From Clostridia bacterium (GTDB lineage Bacteria; Bacillota; Clostridia; Oscillospirales; Acutalibacteraceae): a stretch of DNA of 53,356 nucleotides. Each line of letters starts with the position of its first letter. Position 1 is the first letter of the stretch. Below, piece by piece: positions 8,273-16,633 of this stretch. The stretch spans positions 1 to 53,356 of the forward strand of contig JAFSXY010000048.1 of assembly GCA_017443805.1 (NCBI GenBank), read 5' to 3'. The position numbers and the translations under genes were made by a program. Under the pieces are notes generated by a model, which ran no database searches, was not told the DNA's origin, and saw nothing but the letters and a program-made list of their open reading frames with translations.

Positions 8273-9169
8273 TCAGCTTGTTATGCGGGTAAAGGAGAAC
8301 AGCCGTTCGAAAAAGATCCGCAGGGCGTTGAAAAAGGCTGCGATCTTGGCGATGAGGATAAAGGGGCTGCCGGCGGGAACGCCCACGTCAATCAGGTCGT
8401 GGGTGCCGGGGATATCGTCACTTGTGATCAGACCGTCGCGCAAGTTGCGCTCGTACATCTCTCCGGAGGTGATAACGGTCAGCGTCCGCTCCGTAATGAT
8501 CCTGTCTCCCTGCCGGACGGCGACGTCCAGCGTGCCGGTTTCGGTGACGCCGAGGGTGTATCTTTGTATGTCGCCGGCGCAAAAGGCGAAAACGGGCGCG
8601 CCGTTCACAAAGACCTCTGCGGGGTACAGACCGCTGTGATCCACTTTCAGCGTGTCGCCCACGGCAACGGTATCGTCCGTTTTGTCGTAATCGCGCCGTA
8701 AAAGCGCGCTGTAAACGTCGATCTCGGCATAGCCGCCCGCGCTGTAATATTCCGTGCCGTCGTCAAAAAAAACGCGCGGGTTGCCGTTTCCGGCGCCGTC
8801 CAGCAGGCTTGCGGGCAGCACGGCGAGCAGCAGGTCGTATCCAGGGACGCTCCCGTCCGGAACGGCGCAGGTGACTGTCAGCGTCCGGTGCGTTTCGGCC
8901 TTGCCGCCGTAATAATACGTGATCTGTCCGGCCTCGGCCGCATAAACGCGGTTTTGCGTCCGATCGGCTGAATAAACCGCTTCGATCTGCGGATGATCGC
9001 CCATGCGCATGTATTTTGACGGCGCTACGACGGTCGCGGTAAAGCTTTCCGCCGTCTCAGCCACACTGTAGAGCAGCCAGCCGTCTGCATGGCCCGCTGC
9101 GGCGGCAAGCGGCACCGCAGCGCAAAGCAGGGCAAGCGCAAGCAGGACTGCCGGGGCTTTTTTTGTCAT
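8273..9169 (-). CDS. Secreted protein with C-terminal amphipathic tail, function unknown
   Basis: 298 residues. I choose the ATG at 9167-9169 because AAGGAGG lies 6 nt upstream; longer in-frame starts have no ribosome site. Residues 1-25 form a signal peptide (MTKKAPAVLLALALLCAAVP). The middle reads as beta-sandwich-like sequence with no family I recognise. The extreme C-terminus, IAKIAAFFNALRIFFERLF plus a short basic end, is an amphipathic Phe-rich helix. It shares IAAFFNAL with the free-standing 42-residue peptide at 43738-43866, and similar tails end the proteins at 1787, 22672 and 25375. No sortase motif is present. First gene of a two-gene operon with the phosphatase-like gene. Confidence 0.8.
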   Translation of the reverse strand: MTKKAPAVLLALALLCAAVPLAAAAGHADGWLLYSVAETAESFTATVVAPSKYMRMGDHPQIEAVYSADRTQNRVYAAEAGQITYYYGGKAETHRTLTVTCAVPDGSVPGYDLLLAVLPASLLDGAGNGNPRVFFDDGTEYYSAGGYAEIDVYSALLRRDYDKTDDTVAVGDTLKVDHSGLYPAEVFVNGAPVFAFCAGDIQRYTLGVTETGTLDVAVRQGDRIITERTLTVITSGEMYERNLRDGLITSDDIPGTHDLIDVGVPAGSPFILIAKIAAFFNALRIFFERLFSFTRITS

Positions 9170-9229
9170 ATCCATCCTCCTTTCCCGAGATAGGTCGGCG
9201 TCGGCCGGCCGTGTTTTTTCTGCACCTTT

Positions 9230-9258
9230 ATTATAACAATCCGCGTGCGGTTTCGCAA
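9230..9258 (-). promoter_or_regulatory. Promoter of the 9169-7233 operon
   Basis: Minus strand: TTGCGA (9253-9258), 17 bp, TATAAT (9230-9235). Confidence 0.7.
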
Positions 9259-9319
9259 CAGGATTTCCGAAAAAAAAGCAGCCGCGTTCCGATCCGTCGG
9301 CCGAAATCATACAAAACGG

Positions 9320-9348
9320 TTGTCAAGCCGCGCGGTTTGTGGTATGAT
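9320..9348 (+). promoter_or_regulatory. Promoter of the truncated secretion ORF
   Basis: TTGTCA (9320-9325), 17 bp ending in TGG, TATGAT (9343-9348). It still points at the broken ORF beginning at 9440. Confidence 0.65.
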
Positions 9349-9439
9349 GGCAATGAGCCTCTTTACAAAAAAAGGCGGTCGCCGGCTGAACGGCAGCTGC
9401 GTATGATCGCCCGCAATGCCCGAAAAGGATGGATGTAAA

Positions 9440-9607
9440 ATGAAAAAAACGATCAGTATCGTGCTCACGCTTTTATTGGCGCTGTCCTGTTTTTCGGCCG
9501 GCTTTGCCGCGCTCGCGTCGTCGGTGCAGGATCTGTCCCGGCAGATCAACGATTTCGATCTGGACGCCCTGAAGCAAACCGGCGGCCTTGCTGCACTATC
9601 AGTTTGA
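9440..9607 (+). pseudogene. Truncated secreted-protein N-terminus
   Basis: The ATG at 9440 opens a 55-residue frame that is mostly a signal peptide (MKKTISIVLTLLLALSCFSA, then GFAALASS) and a short mature segment containing QDLSRQINDFDLDALKQ. It stops at 9605-9607, where the sequence has already switched to a Fic coding frame. The parent gene was clearly longer: a signal peptide with fewer than 30 mature residues and its own promoter is best read as the stump of a secreted protein cut by the same event that brought in the Fic fragment. It could also be a chance short secreted peptide. Confidence 0.6.
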
Positions 9608-10127
9608 GACGATCCATCCGTTCCTCGACGGCAACGGCCGCGTCGGGAGGTTGTTGATCACGCTCTTCCTGATGCGCAAAGAGGTCATCTCATCGCCGGT
9701 ACTGTACCTGTCGTGTTTCCTGAAATCCAACCGGATCGAATACTACGACCGGATGAGCGAAATCCGTAGAGCGGGAAACTACGAGCAATGGATTAAGTTC
9801 TTCTTGCGCGGCGTCGCAGAAACTGCGGAAGATGCGACGGAGACCATAGACCGGCTGAACGAACTGCACCAGAAGAACGAAGCAAAGCTGACAGACGTGC
9901 CGACGCGTTCACGACAAAATATCATGAACCTGTTTGCATATATCGAGCGCAACCCGATCATTGAGACAGTAAAAACAGCGGCTGCACTGGGCCTTTCCCG
10001 AAATGGCACCGCAAATTATATCGCCACGCTATGCAATAAGGATATCTTAAAGTATCTTACGAAATCCGGCAAAGCGTTGGTATTCGCCTATGAGGAGTAT
10101 CTGGATATACTGAGAAAAGATACGTAA
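9588..10127 (+). pseudogene. Fic-domain protein, C-terminal fragment
   Basis: Fic proteins transfer AMP or other nucleotide groups to target proteins; many act as toxins or regulators. This frame contains HYQFETIHPFLDGNGRVGR, the complete Fic catalytic loop with its His, acidic residue and both Arg, followed by helices and a C-terminal winged-helix-like part (TVKTAAALGLSRNGTANYIA). Everything before the loop, normally well over 100 residues, is missing, and no start codon or ribosome site is placed to express it. The frame can be read back only to about 9582, where it meets the secretion ORF. The DNA is more AT-rich than its neighbours, suggesting transfer. A TTG at 9588 is formally available, but the product would lack the N-terminal fold. 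Confidence 0.85.
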
Positions 10128-10165
10128 TTCATATCTTTACCCCGAGGCTTACGAGGAGAAAACGC

Positions 10166-10381
10166 ATGAAGATAAACCGTGTTATTATAAAAAACCATCG
10201 AAATCTTAAGAGTGTTGATGTTATCCTTGGTAGTATTGTTGCTCTTATTGGTGAAAATAACAGCGGAAAATCGAATTTTCCGCGTGCATTATCTATTCCG
10301 TTGTCATCAGACGATTCGGGGAATTCAAAGCGTTTATCCTGGTACGACATTAACCGGGAAGCAAAAGAAGCATACTCATAA
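10166..10381 (+). pseudogene. OLD/RecF-like AAA ATPase, N-terminal fragment
   Basis: A 71-residue frame starting at an ATG with GAGGAG 7 nt upstream. It encodes the N-terminal strand-turn of OLD-family or AAA_15 ATP-dependent nucleases (KINRVIIKNHRNLK) and a full Walker A motif GENNSGKSN, then stops at 10379. Walker B and the TOPRIM nuclease region are absent. It follows the Fic fragment by 38 bp in the same AT-rich segment, so both look like remains of a horizontally acquired defence or toxin segment. The stop may be a point or frameshift mutation, as AT-rich sequence continues to about 10457. Confidence 0.75.
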
Positions 10382-10541
10382 AAAACATTTGCAAAAATTA
10401 ACAGAAATATTTTTTTGCGGTGCGCGTACACTATCTACTGCAATGCAGCCATTTTAAATCAGCGTCCGCCCGATCGATGCGGTCCCGGTTTAAGATGGGC
10501 CGCATCTGCATGGATAACGTACGCAAAGGAGTGAAAAACAG

Positions 10542-10733
10542 ATGGCGAGCAACAGAACGTTAGTCCCCGATGCAAAGGACGCGCTGAACCGTTTTAAGAT
10601 GGAAGCTGCTTCCGAGGTTGGCGTAAACCTCAAGCAGGGCTACAACGGCGACCTGACCTCCAAACAGGCGGGTTCCGTGGGCGGTCAGATGGTGAAAAAG
10701 ATGATCCAGGCCTACGAAAACGGCATGAAGTAA
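10542..10733 (+). CDS. Alpha/beta-type small acid-soluble spore protein
   Basis: 63 residues, the usual SASP length. SASPs coat and protect DNA in dormant spores and are degraded on germination. The sequence has the family core ALNRFKMEAASEVGV, which contains a GPR-protease-type cleavage region, and a second conserved half with GYNGDLTSKQAGSVGGQMVKK. The ATG at 10542 is preceded by AAGGAGTG. Normally made in the forespore under sigma-G or sigma-F; I could not see a convincing forespore promoter in the 160 bp upstream, which includes the edge of the Fic/OLD scar. A terminator follows. This gene is the clearest sign that the organism sporulates. Confidence 0.95.
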   Translation: MASNRTLVPDAKDALNRFKMEAASEVGVNLKQGYNGDLTSKQAGSVGGQMVKKMIQAYENGMK

Positions 10734-10747
10734 AAAAACGAAAACGG

Positions 10748-10777
10748 CCCTCCGCAGTTTGCGGGGGGTTTGTTTTT
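10748..10777 (+). terminator. Terminator of the SASP gene
   Basis: CCCTCCGC (10748-10755), five-base loop, GCGGGGGG (10761-10768), then TTTGTTTTTT. Confidence 0.8.
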
Positions 10778-10797
10778 TGCGTTTCGGCGCCCTTTTA

Positions 10798-10827
10798 TTG
10801 ACAATCGGGCGGAATATATGTTAAAAT
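10798..10827 (+). promoter_or_regulatory. Promoter of the M28 peptidase
   Basis: TTGACA (10798-10803), 18 bp, TAAAAT (10822-10827); the ATG follows 36 bp later. Confidence 0.7.
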
Positions 10828-10862
10828 CCCCGTATAGTGTTTCCGAGAGAGGGAGATTATCC

Positions 10863-12128
10863 ATGAAAGCCAACGAAAGTGTGTCTAATTTTTATCCTAC
10901 CATGCGGATGTATACCAACTTCGCCGTGCGGAACATCAAAAAGATCTGCGCCGAGATCGGTCCCAGGGAGGCCGGCAGCGAGGCGGAGGAAAAAGCGCAG
11001 GATTATATTGCGCAGCAGATCGGTGACGCCGCCGACGAGGTAAAAAAGGATACGTTCCGTTTGTCTCCGCGCGCCTTTCTGGGCTGGCTGCGGCTGTCCG
11101 GTATTTTCCTGCTGGTCTCCACCGTCTGCGGGATCGTGAACCTTTTCGTTTTTCCTCAGATCAAGTATTCCGTCTGGCTCAATCTCGCGCTGGACGTTCT
11201 GATTTTTCTGTTTATCGTTTTGGAATTCCTGTTTTATAAGGAATTTACCGATCCCGTTTACCCGAAGGCGACGTCGCACAACACGTATTGTATCCGCAGG
11301 GCCGAGGGGGAGACAAAGCGCCGCATCATCATCGGCGGCCACGCGGACTCCTCCATTGAATGGATGCCCACGCACGTCGGCGGCAGCAGCTTTTTGTATT
11401 TTTCCTTTGCTTACCCGATCATCGGTTTTCTTTACAATATCGTTATTTCCGTCGTGAACCTCGGCGCGGCGCAGCTCAACAACGTGCTGCTCTACATCTC
11501 CTGCGCGTTTATCCCGTCCTATATCATCCTGATCCTTTTTATGAATTACAAGGTCTGCGTGGACGGCGCCAACGACAACCTCACGGGCTGTTTGACGTCC
11601 GCCGCCGTGATGAAGTTTTTGGGCGACAACAAGATCCGGTTTGCCAACACCGAGGTCGTCGTTCTGCTCTCCGGCGCGGAGGAAGCCGGTCTGCGCGGCG
11701 CAAAGGCTGCCGCAAAGCAGCATCCGGAATTCAGGGACGGCAGCGTGGAGACCGTGTTCATCGCGATGGATACGCTGCGGGATTACGAAAATATGGCGAT
11801 CTATGACCGCGACATGTCCGGTCTTGTGAAAAACGACGACCGCGCGGGCGCGCTGCTGAAGGCCGGCGGCAAGCTGGCCGGGATGGATATCCCTTACGCC
11901 GTGCTGTTTGCCGGCGCGACCGACGCCGCCGCCATGACGCAGGCGGGCATTCCCTCCGGCAGCTTCTGCGCGATGTATCCCGGCCCGCCCAAATACTACC
12001 ACACCCGCGACGACAGGGTGGATATCCTGGAGCCGAAGACCGTGGAGAAATGTCTGGAGATCGCGCTGCAGACCGTTTTCCTTTTTGACGAGCAGGGATT
12101 GAAGACGGCCTACGAGACCGATGAATAA
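10863..12128 (+). CDS. Integral-membrane M28-family zinc peptidase
   Basis: 421 residues from the ATG at 10863, which has GGGAG upstream. M28 aminopeptidase metal-site residues appear in order: GGHADS (His/Asp), DGANDN (bridging Asp), SGAEEAGLRG (catalytic Glu and Glu ligand), FIAMD (Asp), and YYHTRDDR (His). Unusually, hydrophobic segments interrupt the fold: two (about 75-130) lie before the first His, and two more (about 175-230) lie between GGHADS and DGANDN. The active site must therefore assemble across or beside the membrane. No signal peptide, so topology is uncertain. Monocistronic, with its own promoter and a terminator shared with hup. Substrate unknown. Confidence 0.85.
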   Translation: MKANESVSNFYPTMRMYTNFAVRNIKKICAEIGPREAGSEAEEKAQDYIAQQIGDAADEVKKDTFRLSPRAFLGWLRLSGIFLLVSTVCGIVNLFVFPQIKYSVWLNLALDVLIFLFIVLEFLFYKEFTDPVYPKATSHNTYCIRRAEGETKRRIIIGGHADSSIEWMPTHVGGSSFLYFSFAYPIIGFLYNIVISVVNLGAAQLNNVLLYISCAFIPSYIILILFMNYKVCVDGANDNLTGCLTSAAVMKFLGDNKIRFANTEVVVLLSGAEEAGLRGAKAAAKQHPEFRDGSVETVFIAMDTLRDYENMAIYDRDMSGLVKNDDRAGALLKAGGKLAGMDIPYAVLFAGATDAAAMTQAGIPSGSFCAMYPGPPKYYHTRDDRVDILEPKTVEKCLEIALQTVFLFDEQGLKTAYETDE

Positions 12129-12154
12129 AAACCGCATCCGTCAAATAAAAAAAC

Positions 12155-12186
12155 AACCCGCCGCAGATACGACGGGTTATTTTTTG
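12155..12186. terminator. Bidirectional terminator between the M28 peptidase and hup
   Basis: AACCCG (12155-12160) pairs with CGGGTT (12173-12178), flanked by an A-run on the left and TATTTTTT on the right, so it serves both convergent genes. Confidence 0.8.
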
Positions 12187-12197
12187 CGTTCAGACAA

Positions 12198-12470
12198 TTA
12201 TTTCACAGCGTCTTTCAGCGCAGCGCCTGCTTTGAAAGCAGGAACCTTGGTCGCGGCAACCTTGACGGTCGCGCCGGTTCTGGGGTTGCGGGCTTCCTTC
12301 TCAGCTCTTGCGCGCACCTCAAACGTACCAAAGCCGATCAGCTGAACTTTGTTGCCTGCGGCAAGGGTCTCGGTGACGGACTCAAAAACAGCCTTCACGG
12401 CCTTCTCCGCGTCCTTCTTGCTCAGACCGGCCTTTTCGGCAACGGCAGCGATCAATTCGGTTTTGTTCAT
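12198..12470 (-). CDS. hup: HU-family DNA-binding protein
   Basis: 90 residues, standard HU length. Histone-like dimer that bends and compacts DNA. The conserved start [41 protein letters not shown] arm region and C-terminal [13 protein letters not shown] are all present. AGGAGG lies ahead of the ATG. It is 43 bp after mazG and probably the last gene of the long minus-strand run; this mazG-hup pairing is common in Firmicutes. Being abundant, it may also have its own promoter within mazG, which I cannot see. Confidence 0.96.
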   Translation of the reverse strand: MNKTELIAAVAEKAGLSKKDAEKAVKAVFESVTETLAAGNKVQLIGFGTFEVRARAEKEARNPRTGATVKVAATKVPAFKAGAALKDAVK

Positions 12471-12513
12471 TGCATAGTACCTCCTGTTTTTTTATCAAAA
12501 GCTTTATAAAAGC

Positions 12514-13314
12514 TCATTGACCTGTTTTTTTGACTTCCTCCCAAAGGGCGTCCAGCGCGTCGAGCCCGGCCGACTTCATGTCCATGCCGCGGGCTGCGGC
12601 AAGCGCTTCCGTTTTTTTGAAGCGGGCGGCAAATTTGTCGGTCGCGGCGGTCAGCGTTTCCTCCGCGTCCACGCCGGCAAAGCGGCAGACGTTTACAACG
12701 GAAAACAACAGATCGCCGATCTCCTCGGGCGCTTGTGCGGGATCCGTATCCAGCGCGGCGCGCACCTCCGCCGTCTCCTCTTGGACCTTGTCCAGCGCGC
12801 CGGAGACGTCGTCCCAATCGAAGCCGACCTTGGCGGCTTTTTTCTGGACCTTCTGCGCACGCATCAGCGCCGGAAATTCCCGCGGCACGGCGTCGATGGC
12901 CTCGGACGCGGTCTTCTGGTGCTTGGAGTCCATTTTGATGGCGTCCCAGTTTTTAAGCACCTCCGCGGAGGAGGAGACCTGTACGTCCCCGAATACGTGC
13001 GGGTGACGTAAAATCAGCTTTTTGCAGATCTCGTTGCAGACGTCGTCAAAGGTAAAGGCGTTCCGCTCCTGCGCCATAACGGTATGCAGCGCGACCTGCA
13101 AAAGCACGTCGCCCAGCTCCTCCCGGAGCATGGCGTCGTTTTTTTTGTTGATCGCCTCAATGACCTCGTAGGTTTCTTCTATAAAATTGCTGCGGATGCT
13201 CTCATGCGTCTGTTCGGCGTCCCACGGGCAGCCGCCCGGGCCGCGCAGCACCGATACGATGTGCATCAGGTCATCGCAGGAATAGCGGTCCTTAAATTCA
13301 AAATCCTGTATCAT
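12514..13314 (-). CDS. mazG: MazG nucleoside triphosphate pyrophosphohydrolase
   Basis: 266 residues with the typical two tandem MazG helical domains. It hydrolyses NTPs and dNTPs to monophosphates, a house-cleaning role, and in some bacteria lowers ppGpp. The first domain shows GGCPWDAEQTHESI and the metal-binding EETYEVIEAI with EELGDVLLQV; the second has EETAEVRAAL and EEIGDLLFSVVNV. All acidic ligands are present. It sits between the spoVB-like gene and hup on the minus strand, an arrangement also found around yabN in Bacillus. Same operon-like run as rel, which also handles alarmone. Confidence 0.95.
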   Translation of the reverse strand: MIQDFEFKDRYSCDDLMHIVSVLRGPGGCPWDAEQTHESIRSNFIEETYEVIEAINKKNDAMLREELGDVLLQVALHTVMAQERNAFTFDDVCNEICKKLILRHPHVFGDVQVSSSAEVLKNWDAIKMDSKHQKTASEAIDAVPREFPALMRAQKVQKKAAKVGFDWDDVSGALDKVQEETAEVRAALDTDPAQAPEEIGDLLFSVVNVCRFAGVDAEETLTAATDKFAARFKKTEALAAARGMDMKSAGLDALDALWEEVKKTGQ

Positions 13315-13368
13315 TTGTATTTCCCACTGCGCCGGATTTTTCTTTTTTGAAGTTTTCCAAAGGCTATT

Positions 13369-15156
13369 TTACCCTATAAGTTTATATTTTTCAAGTACTT
13401 TTGCGATTTTTCTTCCCTTGGGGAGCATAGAAATATCCTCTTTTGTAACGGCGCGCAGGGCGAACAGGGCAACGGCGTATACAAGCACCGCAGCAAACAC
13501 GGCGACCACCGTGGAAATGTTTTCGCCGCTGAGCAGCGTGGGGTGCGCCGCAAAAGGCGCCGCGGGCAGTATTTTTTTCAGCAGCGAAGCGGTCAGCCGG
13601 GCTGCGGCGCCGGAGAGCAGCGCGCAGGCCCCGGGACGGATCACGTCCGCGGACCAGTTGTATTTGAGCTCCGCCTCCCCGGCGATCACGATCATGCCGT
13701 AGACCACCATTACGATATTGCATAAAATGGAGCCGATCACCGCGCCCTGGATGTTGACGGAGGGGATACTGACGAAAATGAAGTTCGCGACGATCTTTAC
13801 GACCGCGCCGATCGCCATGGCTTTGATGGGCACGTCCATCCGATCGATGGCCTGCAATACGGAAACCAGCGGCTGCGCGAGAGCAAGAAAGATCACGCTG
13901 ACACCGTACGCCATAAGGATGGGGGAAATATAAGGCAGCGCAGGGGCGTTCACCTCGGAATTGCCGTAGAGCAGATTGAGGATCCCGCCGGACAGCGCGA
14001 CAAGCCCCGCGCCCGCCGGCATCGCCATGAGCATGGTGATCCGCACGACGCTCTCGGCGGAGCGCCTGACCGTCGGCAGATCGCGTTTTGTCCAGGCTTC
14101 ACTGAGCACGGGAATGGCGCTCAGGCCCAGCGTGATGGTAAACGTGGGTACGATGTTTTTGATATCCAGCACCGTATCGTAGGCGCCGAAAAGATAGGAT
14201 TTGAATTTCTCCGTCAGATCCTCCATGCCGGGCGCAAAGCCCTGTGTGCGCACGATATCCGGGTACATGCGCGCGATCACGTCGTAGTGGTTTTCGATCA
14301 CGGCGGCAAGGCGGTTCTGCACGGTCCAGTTGTCGATCAGCGTCGTCAGATTGAAAACGAGCGAGCTGATCGCGACCGGGATGGCAATGGCCAGCAGCTG
14401 TTTGGCAAGCACCTTTGCGCTTTCAGCCTCCGGGGAGGAGAGCAGCATTTCCGGCGTGATGCCGTCCGACGCGGCGCGGTGGCGGATCATCAGATATACA
14501 AGGCCGATCAGCGATCCCACGGTAACGCCGGCGATGGCCGCTGCCGCCGCATACGACAGCTGCGTATCGGTCACGATATCGCGCAGAACGGGGATCTTAT
14601 CCGCAAAAAAGGCGCCGGAGCCGACGACCGCGTTCATAAAGATCCAGCCGAAGATCAGCTTGCCCGCCGCCTCAAAGATCTGCGACGCGGCGGAGGGCAC
14701 CATATCCCGCAGGCCCTGATAGTAACCGCGGTAACCGGACATCACGCAGCAGAAAAAGACGGAAGGCGCCACGGCGATGATGGAGGGCAGCGCATTTAAG
14801 GCCTCTGTGGTCTTGGCGTAGGGATAGGCAAAAATAAGGATCAGCGCGGTCCCGATCACGCCCACCAGCACAAAAAGCAGCAGGGAAACCTGAAAGAGCT
14901 TGCGCACGTCCTTAAAGCGTCCCTGTGCGGACATGGACGCCACCATTTTGGAGACCGCCGTGGGCAGCCCCGCCAGCGCAATGGAATAAATGGGCACGTA
15001 AATATTGTACGCGCTGGAATAGTAGCCCCTGCCGTCATAGCCGATCTTATTTGTGATATACAGCTTGAACAGCACGCTGAAGACCTTGACCGCGATGATC
15101 GCGAAAGATAAGATCAGCGCGCCGTTGAGCAGCGACTGTTTTCTCCCTTTTGCCAT
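13369..15156 (-). CDS. SpoVB/MurJ-like polysaccharide flippase (MOP superfamily)
   Basis: 595 residues from the ATG at 15154-15156, with GGGAGAAG upstream; a longer frame reaching 15321 overlaps hemZ out of frame and is rejected. About 14 hydrophobic segments, starting LLNGALILSFAIIAVKVFSVL and containing the MATE/MOP feature GRGYYSSAYNIY. Members such as SpoVB and MurJ move lipid-linked sugar precursors across the membrane for cortex or wall synthesis. With mazG and hup downstream the order matches the spoVB-yabN region of Bacillus, which favours the spore role, but a general flippase cannot be excluded. It follows hemZ by 13 bp. Confidence 0.88.
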   Translation of the reverse strand: MAKGRKQSLLNGALILSFAIIAVKVFSVLFKLYITNKIGYDGRGYYSSAYNIYVPIYSIALAGLPTAVSKMVASMSAQGRFKDVRKLFQVSLLLFVLVGVIGTALILIFAYPYAKTTEALNALPSIIAVAPSVFFCCVMSGYRGYYQGLRDMVPSAASQIFEAAGKLIFGWIFMNAVVGSGAFFADKIPVLRDIVTDTQLSYAAAAAIAGVTVGSLIGLVYLMIRHRAASDGITPEMLLSSPEAESAKVLAKQLLAIAIPVAISSLVFNLTTLIDNWTVQNRLAAVIENHYDVIARMYPDIVRTQGFAPGMEDLTEKFKSYLFGAYDTVLDIKNIVPTFTITLGLSAIPVLSEAWTKRDLPTVRRSAESVVRITMLMAMPAGAGLVALSGGILNLLYGNSEVNAPALPYISPILMAYGVSVIFLALAQPLVSVLQAIDRMDVPIKAMAIGAVVKIVANFIFVSIPSVNIQGAVIGSILCNIVMVVYGMIVIAGEAELKYNWSADVIRPGACALLSGAAARLTASLLKKILPAAPFAAHPTLLSGENISTVVAVFAAVLVYAVALFALRAVTKEDISMLPKGRKIAKVLEKYKLIG

Positions 15157-15169
15157 AAGCTTCTCCCTG

Positions 15170-16633
15170 TTATCCGTAAAATTCCTCGATCTCTTTCTTG
15201 CGCGAAAGCAGCTCGCCGAACCTGGAGATATATTCGTAAGGATATTTGAAATTATATACGCGGCGGATATCCCGGTCGCCGGGCGTGACGAGCTTTGTGA
15301 CGGCGCCGGCCCCGCAGGCAAGCACGGTGTGCAGCTCCTCCATCATATAAACGTTATATAAACAAAGCCTTTCCGGCTTTGCCCAGCCGACGTTTTCCAG
15401 ATTGTCCGCCGATTTGGACTGTCTGTACATATAATAAGGGACGTAGCCGTTCTCATACAGCTGCCGGCGCGACAGATCCACCATCCGCGCCGTTTCGCCG
15501 GCAGCGGCGGTTTGCGGCGAAGCGTCTGCGGCAAGCGTGGCGGCGCGCTTTAAGGCGAGCGTGTGCACCGTGACGTTTTCGGGGCCCAAAGCGCAGGCCG
15601 TTTGCAGGCTTTCGCAAAACCCCTCGTACGTATCCGTGGGCAGTCCCGCGATCAGGTCCATGTTGATATCGTCAAATCCGAGTTCCCGCGCAAGCCGGAA
15701 TTTTTCAACGGTCTCGGCCGCCGTGTGACGTCTGCCGACGGCCTGCAGCACGGGATCGGAGAAGGTCTGCGGGTTGATGCTGATACGCGTGACGCCCGCG
15801 TTTTTTAAAACGCGCAGCTTTTCCGGGGTGACCGTATCCGGCCTGCCGGCTTCCACCGTAAATTCCGAAGTCCGGTTTGCGTGCAGATGGGTATTCAGCG
15901 CTTCGAGCACGGTTTTTAAGTCTTCCGCCGAAAGCGCGGTCGGCGTGCCGCCGCCGATATAGACGGTTTGCAGGCGCAGCCCTTTTTGCTGTGCGATCCG
16001 CGCCGTAAGGGCGAGCTCTTCACACAGCAGCCGCACGTAGTCCGGGATCAGCTTTTTCGCCTGCGCGACGGAGTGCGAGACAAAGGAGCAGTAGGCGCAG
16101 CGCGTGGGACAAAAGGGGATGGACACGTAAAGGGAATAATCCTGCGGGCCAACGCCGTCGACGATCGGCCGCTGACGGGCGTCGATATCCAGCGCGAGCG
16201 CCGTTTTTTCGGGCGATACGCCGAAAAACGTGCGGAATTTTTCTTTCGCCCCCTCCGCGCCGTAGAGGTCCACGCAGGTGCGCATCAGCTTGGACGGCCT
16301 TACGCCGGTCAAAATCCCCCAGGGCGGCTTTATGCCCGTAAGCTGTGTCAAAACATCCGCCATGACCCGCGCCAGCTGCTTTTCGCCCGCCGCGTCGTCC
16401 GGTACGTCCTCCGGCTTCGCGGTCAGCGTCGCCGCTGCAGTTTTACCGTCGATAAACGCTTCGCAGCAAAACGTCAGGCCGTTTTGGGCCTGCTCTACGC
16501 GCGTCAGGATCGTTCTGTCCTCCGCCGCGGCGTCCGCGGCTTCGGCAAACGTAACTTTCTCCGACGGAAAATAGATCCGGCAGATCTTTTCGCTCTCGTA
16601 TTTATATGTATGGTTTTGAGTGATTATGCGCAT
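15170..16633 (-). CDS. hemZ: HemZ-like radical SAM coproporphyrinogen dehydrogenase
   Basis: 487 residues from the ATG at 16631-16633, preceded by GGAGAAG; it overlaps the end of the MBL gene by 32 bp. The radical SAM cluster is CPTRCAYCSF (CxxxCxxC) near residue 180, followed by GGGTPT and the HemN-type EAGRPDT motif. A long N-terminal extension with ILTGVRPSKLM is typical of HemZ rather than HemN. The family is annotated in oxygen-independent haem synthesis, though many HemN-like proteins do other jobs (for example haem chaperones), and no other haem gene is nearby. Its place after rel, dtd and the MBL hydrolase is the usual clostridial order. Confidence 0.9.
   Translation of the reverse strand: MRIITQNHTYKYESEKICRIYFPSEKVTFAEAADAAAEDRTILTRVEQAQNGLTFCCEAFIDGKTAAATLTAKPEDVPDDAAGEKQLARVMADVLTQLTGIKPPWGILTGVRPSKLMRTCVDLYGAEGAKEKFRTFFGVSPEKTALALDIDARQRPIVDGVGPQDYSLYVSIPFCPTRCAYCSFVSHSVAQAKKLIPDYVRLLCEELALTARIAQQKGLRLQTVYIGGGTPTALSAEDLKTVLEALNTHLHANRTSEFTVEAGRPDTVTPEKLRVLKNAGVTRISINPQTFSDPVLQAVGRRHTAAETVEKFRLARELGFDDINMDLIAGLPTDTYEGFCESLQTACALGPENVTVHTLALKRAATLAADASPQTAAAGETARMVDLSRRQLYENGYVPYYMYRQSKSADNLENVGWAKPERLCLYNVYMMEELHTVLACGAGAVTKLVTPGDRDIRRVYNFKYPYEYISRFGELLSRKKEIEEFYG

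Noticed and set aside
10857-12137. 426-codon minus-strand frame opposite the M28 peptidase
   Set aside because: Antisense shadow; the plus strand has all M28 motifs, a promoter and a terminator.
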